A DNA stretch of 44,776 bases from Pseudomonadota bacterium (GTDB taxonomy: Bacteria > Pseudomonadota > Gammaproteobacteria > Burkholderiales > Ferrovaceae), in contig JAJZEH010000035.1 of NCBI GenBank assembly GCA_021805725.1, forward strand, positions 1 through 44,776, in the 5' to 3' direction. The position numbers and the translations under genes were made by a program. Each line of letters begins with the position of its first letter. The first letter of the stretch is position 1. Of the stretch, positions 41,465 to 44,776 are shown in pieces. Under the pieces are notes generated by a model. The model searched no databases and was not told the DNA's origin. It was given only the letters and a program-made list of their open reading frames with translations.

Positions 41465-44092
41465 ATGGCCAGTGAAATTCTGCAAGGCAGCAACGAACTG
41501 CTCCGCCTGGTCACGGAAATGGCGGACATTGCGGTCTGGGAGTATGACTTCGATGCGGGGCGCATGCTGCGTTCCGATAATCACGACCAGCTCTACGGGC
41601 TGCCTTGGCAAGACCACTGGAACGTGGATACCTTTCTCAATGCAACCCATCCGGAAGACCGTGCGAGAGGGCATCAATTCATCCAGGAGGCAGTCACGCC
41701 AGGTGGGCCAGACAACTACGCCTTTGACTTTCGGGTCATATGGTCAGATGGATCCATCCACTGGTTGTGGGCCAAGGGACGCGTTGTCAGGCGCACGGAA
41801 ACAGGGCAAGGCGTGCTCGTTCGTGGTGTCCTGGTAGACATTACGCCGCGCAAGACGGCAGAAGCCAGCATCCACAGATTGACCCAACTTTATGCAGCAT
41901 TGAGCCAATGCAATCAGGCCATCGTGCGTTGCACCAGCGAAGAGGAATTGTTTCCGCAGATTTGTCGCGACGCAGTGCGGTTTGGGGGCATGAAAATGGC
42001 CTGGATTGGAATGATCCAGAAACCCGAATTACGAATCAAACCCGTTGCATCTTTTGGGGTGGGTACCGAATATCTGGAAGCCATAGAAATCTCTGCTGAT
42101 CACTCCCATGCATCCAGTCAAGGGCCATCGGGTACGGCGGCCAGAGAAGCTCGCCCCGTATGGTGCCAGGATTTCATGAACGATCCCATGATGGCACATC
42201 GACGCGAATTGGGTCAAAAATTCGGGTGGGGCTCGATGGCGGCACTGCCGTTGCAACATCGCCAGGAGGTGGCGGGTGTTATCGCATTCTATGCGCCCGA
42301 TCCCCATGCTTTTGATGAAGCTGCGCGCAATCTGCTGATGGAAATGGCCATGGACATCAGCTTTGCCCTGGATCATTTCGCACTGGAGAAAGAGCGGGAA
42401 AACGCCATGAACGCCCTTCGCAGCAGTGAAAAGCAGCTGCGCACCATCATCGATACCGAACCCGAATGCGTCAAGATCCTGGATCAGGATGGACGATTGC
42501 TGCACATGAATGCAGCGGGTTTGGCCATGATGGAGGTCGATAGTCTTGAGGAGCTGCAGCAATACGCATTAACGGACTTTCTGATTCCCGAATATCTGGA
42601 GCCATTCAAGTTATTGCACGACCGAGTGATGGAAGGAGAAACGGGATTTCTGGAATTTGAAATCATGGGCAAAAACGGCACGCGGCGATGGGTTGAAACG
42701 CATGCGGCGCCAATGCCGGCAACGACCGGGGAACATTTGCAGCTGTTGGGCATTACGCGGGACATCTCCGAACGCAAGCGGTCGGAAGAGCGTATCCAAT
42801 ACCTGGCCAATTTCGATGCACTGACCGGCCTTCCAAACAGGACCCAGCTGGACAATCATCTGAACTATGTGTTGAGCCTGGCAAAACGAAACAGTGGAAG
42901 CTTTGCTGTCCTGTTTCTGGATCTGGACCGCTTCAAGGATGTGAATGATTTTTACGGGCACCGTCTGGGAGACTCTTTGCTGGTGGAAATGGCCAGGCGG
43001 CTCCGTCAGGTTCTGCGAGAAGAAGATACGGTCTCCCGGTTGGGTGGGGACGAATTCATCATGATGTTTCCAGACTGCGATGCGCTTGGAGCAGCACAGG
43101 TTGCCAGGAAATTGCTGCAGGTCATCAATCAATCGTGCAGAATCGAGCAGTTTGATCTGACCGTATCGGCCTCCATTGGCATTGCCCTCTATCCGTCGGA
43201 TGGAGAAGACATGGACACCCTGTTCAAGAATGCAGATACGGCCATGTACCGCTCCAAGAAATCAGGGCGGAATCGCTTCAGTTTTTTTACTTCGGAGATG
43301 CAGTCGCAGGTGGCCCGCAACCTTCAATTGGTTAACGCGCTCTACCGGGCTGTGGAAAACGATGAGCTTGAACTGCACTTTCAGCCAAAAATTTCCCTGG
43401 CTGATGGACGCCTGACTGGGGCCGAGGCCCTGCTTCGCTGGAATCATCCCGAGCTGGGCAGCATCTCCCCTTCCGAGTTCATTCCGGTGGCGGAAGATTG
43501 CGGTCTGATTCTTCCCATCGGCGAATGGGTGCTTCGCACAGCGGTAACCCGGCTGCTGCAGTGGATAACTTCCGAGCATGTCCCGTTTCCCGTGTCGGTT
43601 AATCTCTCGGGGGTTCAATTCCGGCATGCCGGGCTTACTGCGCTGTTGTCGCAGATCCTGGACGAATCAGGACTGCCTCCCGAATATCTGGAACTGGAAC
43701 TGACGGAAAGCGTGGTGATGAATGATCCGGAAGGGGAAATCGCAATGATCGAGTCATTGCATGCCCTGGGCGTTCAGGTATCCATCGACGATTTCGGCAC
43801 GGGGTACTCATCCTTAAGCTACCTGAAGCGATTCAAGGTGCAGAAACTCAAGATCGATCAGTCTTTCATCCGGGACATCAATACCGATCTCGAGGATCGC
43901 GCCATCGTGTCCGCCATCATCAGCATGGCAAAAAGCCTGGGCCTGAAGACCATTGCAGAGGGGGTTGAAACGCCAGAGCAATTCGAGTTTCTGGTAACCC
44001 ATGAATGCGATGAAGTCCAGGGATACTATTTCAGTAAACCATTGCCATGGGCGGATTTCGAAAATTATCTGTTGCAGGCAAAAAATTTTTAG
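41465..44092 (+). CDS. PAS-GAF-PAS-GGDEF-EAL c-di-GMP enzyme
   Basis: 875 residues, no membrane segment. PAS (about 10-130; VWEYDFDAGRM...), GAF (about 150-315), PAS (about 320-440), GGDEF (about 450-610), EAL (about 620-870). RLGGDEF at 527-531 is intact with REED as I-site five residues before. EAL at 654-656 is intact with NLSGVQF, ELELTES, DDFGTGYSS, LKID and AEGVE. Both cyclase and phosphodiesterase activity are possible. Start ATG 41465 with GAGGAAA upstream. The GAF (LFPQICRDAVRFGGMKMAWIG ... ISFALDHF) closely matches that of the 3719-6700 protein. It stands alone, with no obvious operon partner. Confidence 0.93.
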   Translation: MASEILQGSNELLRLVTEMADIAVWEYDFDAGRMLRSDNHDQLYGLPWQDHWNVDTFLNATHPEDRARGHQFIQEAVTPGGPDNYAFDFRVIWSDGSIHWLWAKGRVVRRTETGQGVLVRGVLVDITPRKTAEASIHRLTQLYAALSQCNQAIVRCTSEEELFPQICRDAVRFGGMKMAWIGMIQKPELRIKPVASFGVGTEYLEAIEISADHSHASSQGPSGTAAREARPVWCQDFMNDPMMAHRRELGQKFGWGSMAALPLQHRQEVAGVIAFYAPDPHAFDEAARNLLMEMAMDISFALDHFALEKERENAMNALRSSEKQLRTIIDTEPECVKILDQDGRLLHMNAAGLAMMEVDSLEELQQYALTDFLIPEYLEPFKLLHDRVMEGETGFLEFEIMGKNGTRRWVETHAAPMPATTGEHLQLLGITRDISERKRSEERIQYLANFDALTGLPNRTQLDNHLNYVLSLAKRNSGSFAVLFLDLDRFKDVNDFYGHRLGDSLLVEMARRLRQVLREEDTVSRLGGDEFIMMFPDCDALGAAQVARKLLQVINQSCRIEQFDLTVSASIGIALYPSDGEDMDTLFKNADTAMYRSKKSGRNRFSFFTSEMQSQVARNLQLVNALYRAVENDELELHFQPKISLADGRLTGAEALLRWNHPELGSISPSEFIPVAEDCGLILPIGEWVLRTAVTRLLQWITSEHVPFPVSVNLSGVQFRHAGLTALLSQILDESGLPPEYLELELTESVVMNDPEGEIAMIESLHALGVQVSIDDFGTGYSSLSYLKRFKVQKLKIDQSFIRDINTDLEDRAIVSAIISMAKSLGLKTIAEGVETPEQFEFLVTHECDEVQGYYFSKPLPWADFENYLLQAKNF

Positions 44093-44237
44093 TGCAAACC
44101 GCAAGATCGCGCCCGCCAGCCTGTGCACCAGGTCCCGCGCATTCATATTCACCCACCGGAAATTTTGGATTTCAGGTTAAGAACCAAGTAGCATGAAACG
44201 GGTCACAGGCCGTAATCGTTACGCAAAAGGAGCGCCC

Positions 44238-44573
44238 ATGAGTTTCTTGAAGAAATCGGCCACAGGAGCATTGTGGCTTGTGCTGGCCCTGTCGATTGCC
44301 TCCTGTGCCAGTCGCCCGCCGCGCAGCGCAGCCGAGCTCGAGTCTGACCAGAAACTGGAGGAGGCCGTGACAAAACAGTTGGCTGCAGACCCCAATCTCT
44401 TTGCCCGGCATATCGAGGTCGATGCCTACCGGGGGGCCGTGACGCTCTCGGGCTTTGTTTTTGAGACTACCGAACCCTTTGAGGCGGCCCAGGTGGCGGC
44501 GCGCGTACCCGGCGTGGTTTCCGTATCCAATCAAATCCAGCTGGAAATCATGGGTCGGGGCGGCAAGCGCTGA
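44238..44573 (+). CDS. BON-domain lipoprotein
   Basis: 111 residues. The signal peptide ends in lipobox IASC (Cys23). A single BON domain follows (about 40-105): KLEEAVTKQLAADPNLFARHIEVDAYRGAVTLSGFV, then VPGVVSVSNQIQLE. BON domains bind membranes or phospholipid; family members such as OsmY/DolP help envelope integrity. Having only one BON domain makes it shorter than DolP. Start ATG 44238 with AAAAGGAG five bases upstream; the frame opens earlier but without support. 44093-44237 upstream shows no gene. ssrA follows 80 bases downstream. Confidence 0.88.
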   Translation: MSFLKKSATGALWLVLALSIASCASRPPRSAAELESDQKLEEAVTKQLAADPNLFARHIEVDAYRGAVTLSGFVFETTEPFEAAQVAARVPGVVSVSNQIQLEIMGRGGKR

Positions 44574-44583
44574 ATGAATCTGA

Positions 44584-44612
44584 GTGACTTTAGAAAGGCT
44601 CTCCCCCATAAT
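44584..44612 (+). promoter_or_regulatory. Candidate ssrA promoter
   Basis: GTGACT (44584-44589), 17 bases, CATAAT (44607-44612) matches four and five of six consensus bases. Transcription would start near 44619, leaving a short 5' leader of about 35 bases to be trimmed before the tmRNA 5' end at 44654. Confidence 0.5.
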
Positions 44613-44653
44613 GAACTCATCGGCCTTCACGAGGTCTGATCTGCTAACGAACC

Positions 44654-44776
44654 GGGGGCGACCTGGCTTCGACGTGGGTTGCAAAGCAATGCAGGGCATA
44701 CCGAGGGCCAGTGACCTCGTAAATCCATCTGGAAACCTTATAGTTGCCAACGACGACAACTACGCCCTAGCCGCTT
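44654..44776 (+). ncRNA. ssrA: Transfer-messenger RNA (tmRNA), 5' part; cut by window edge
   Basis: GGGGGCGACCTGGCTTCGACG is the conserved tmRNA 5' end (acceptor strand and D-loop analogue). The pseudoknot 1 region follows, then AGTT and the tag frame from about 44744: GCC resume codon, then AAC GAC GAC AAC TAC GCC CTA GCC GCT, i.e. (A)ANDDNYALAA when the alanine carried by tmRNA is counted. The stop, remaining pseudoknots and 3' tRNA-like half lie outside the window. It rescues stalled ribosomes and marks the nascent chain for proteolysis. Confidence 0.95.

Overview
The window reads as chromosomal DNA of a betaproteobacterium. The left edge has the leader and promoter of an rRNA operon running leftward off the window, with the betaproteobacterial boxA and pre-16S leader arrangement. 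The right edge holds the 5' part of ssrA (tmRNA), whose tag reads ANDDNYALAA, close to the betaproteobacterial ANDENYALAA. A phasin gene suggests polyhydroxyalkanoate storage. I cannot name the genus from the sequence alone. No insertion sequence, prophage, CRISPR array or tRNA was seen; the only mobile element is an intein.

Layout. 1-250: 16S start, rrn leader and promoter (minus). 376-1837: HNH nuclease, a signal-peptide protein with a paired-lysine tail, and a single-domain rhodanese (plus). 1842-7849: phasin, then a likely co-directional set of desaturase, PAS/GAF/GGDEF/EAL protein and ChrA (minus). 7937-12798: short-chain dehydrogenase, then class II ribonucleotide reductase nrdJa (intein-containing) and nrdJb, with a palindromic NrdR box at the predicted start of transcription and a strong terminator. 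13039-23749: seven tightly packed plus-strand genes, cheW-cheR(TPR)-cheW-mcp-cheA(REC)-cheB-REC/GAF/PAS/GAF/GGDEF*/EAL. 23750-30178: RND efflux operon (pump, adaptor, outer-membrane lipoprotein) ending in its probable GntR regulator (minus). 30263-37291: a Gly/Ser/Thr/Asn-rich S-layer or RTX-like surface protein, then two overlapping sensor genes (minus). 37710-44573: a chemoreceptor, umuDC, another PAS/GAF/PAS/GGDEF/EAL protein and a BON-domain lipoprotein (plus). 44654-end: ssrA.

How they work together. The window is dominated by signal transduction: four GGDEF-EAL proteins, three chemoreceptors and a complete adaptor-kinase-adaptation set. The most interesting system is the 13-24 kb cluster. 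It has the same part list as the Pseudomonas Wsp surface-sensing system, but the WspR diguanylate cyclase is replaced by a response regulator with a degenerate GGDEF (GADSF) and an intact EAL domain. Phosphorylation should therefore lower c-di-GMP rather than raise it. A second noteworthy system is the overlapping pair at 32-37 kb. These are two paralogous membrane sensors with the same cytoplasmic PAS plus periplasmic CxxCH (c-type heme) module, one ending in a chemoreceptor signalling domain and the other in GGDEF-EAL. One redox or ligand cue could thus be sent both to taxis and to c-di-GMP. All functional assignments come from motif reading; no database search was run.
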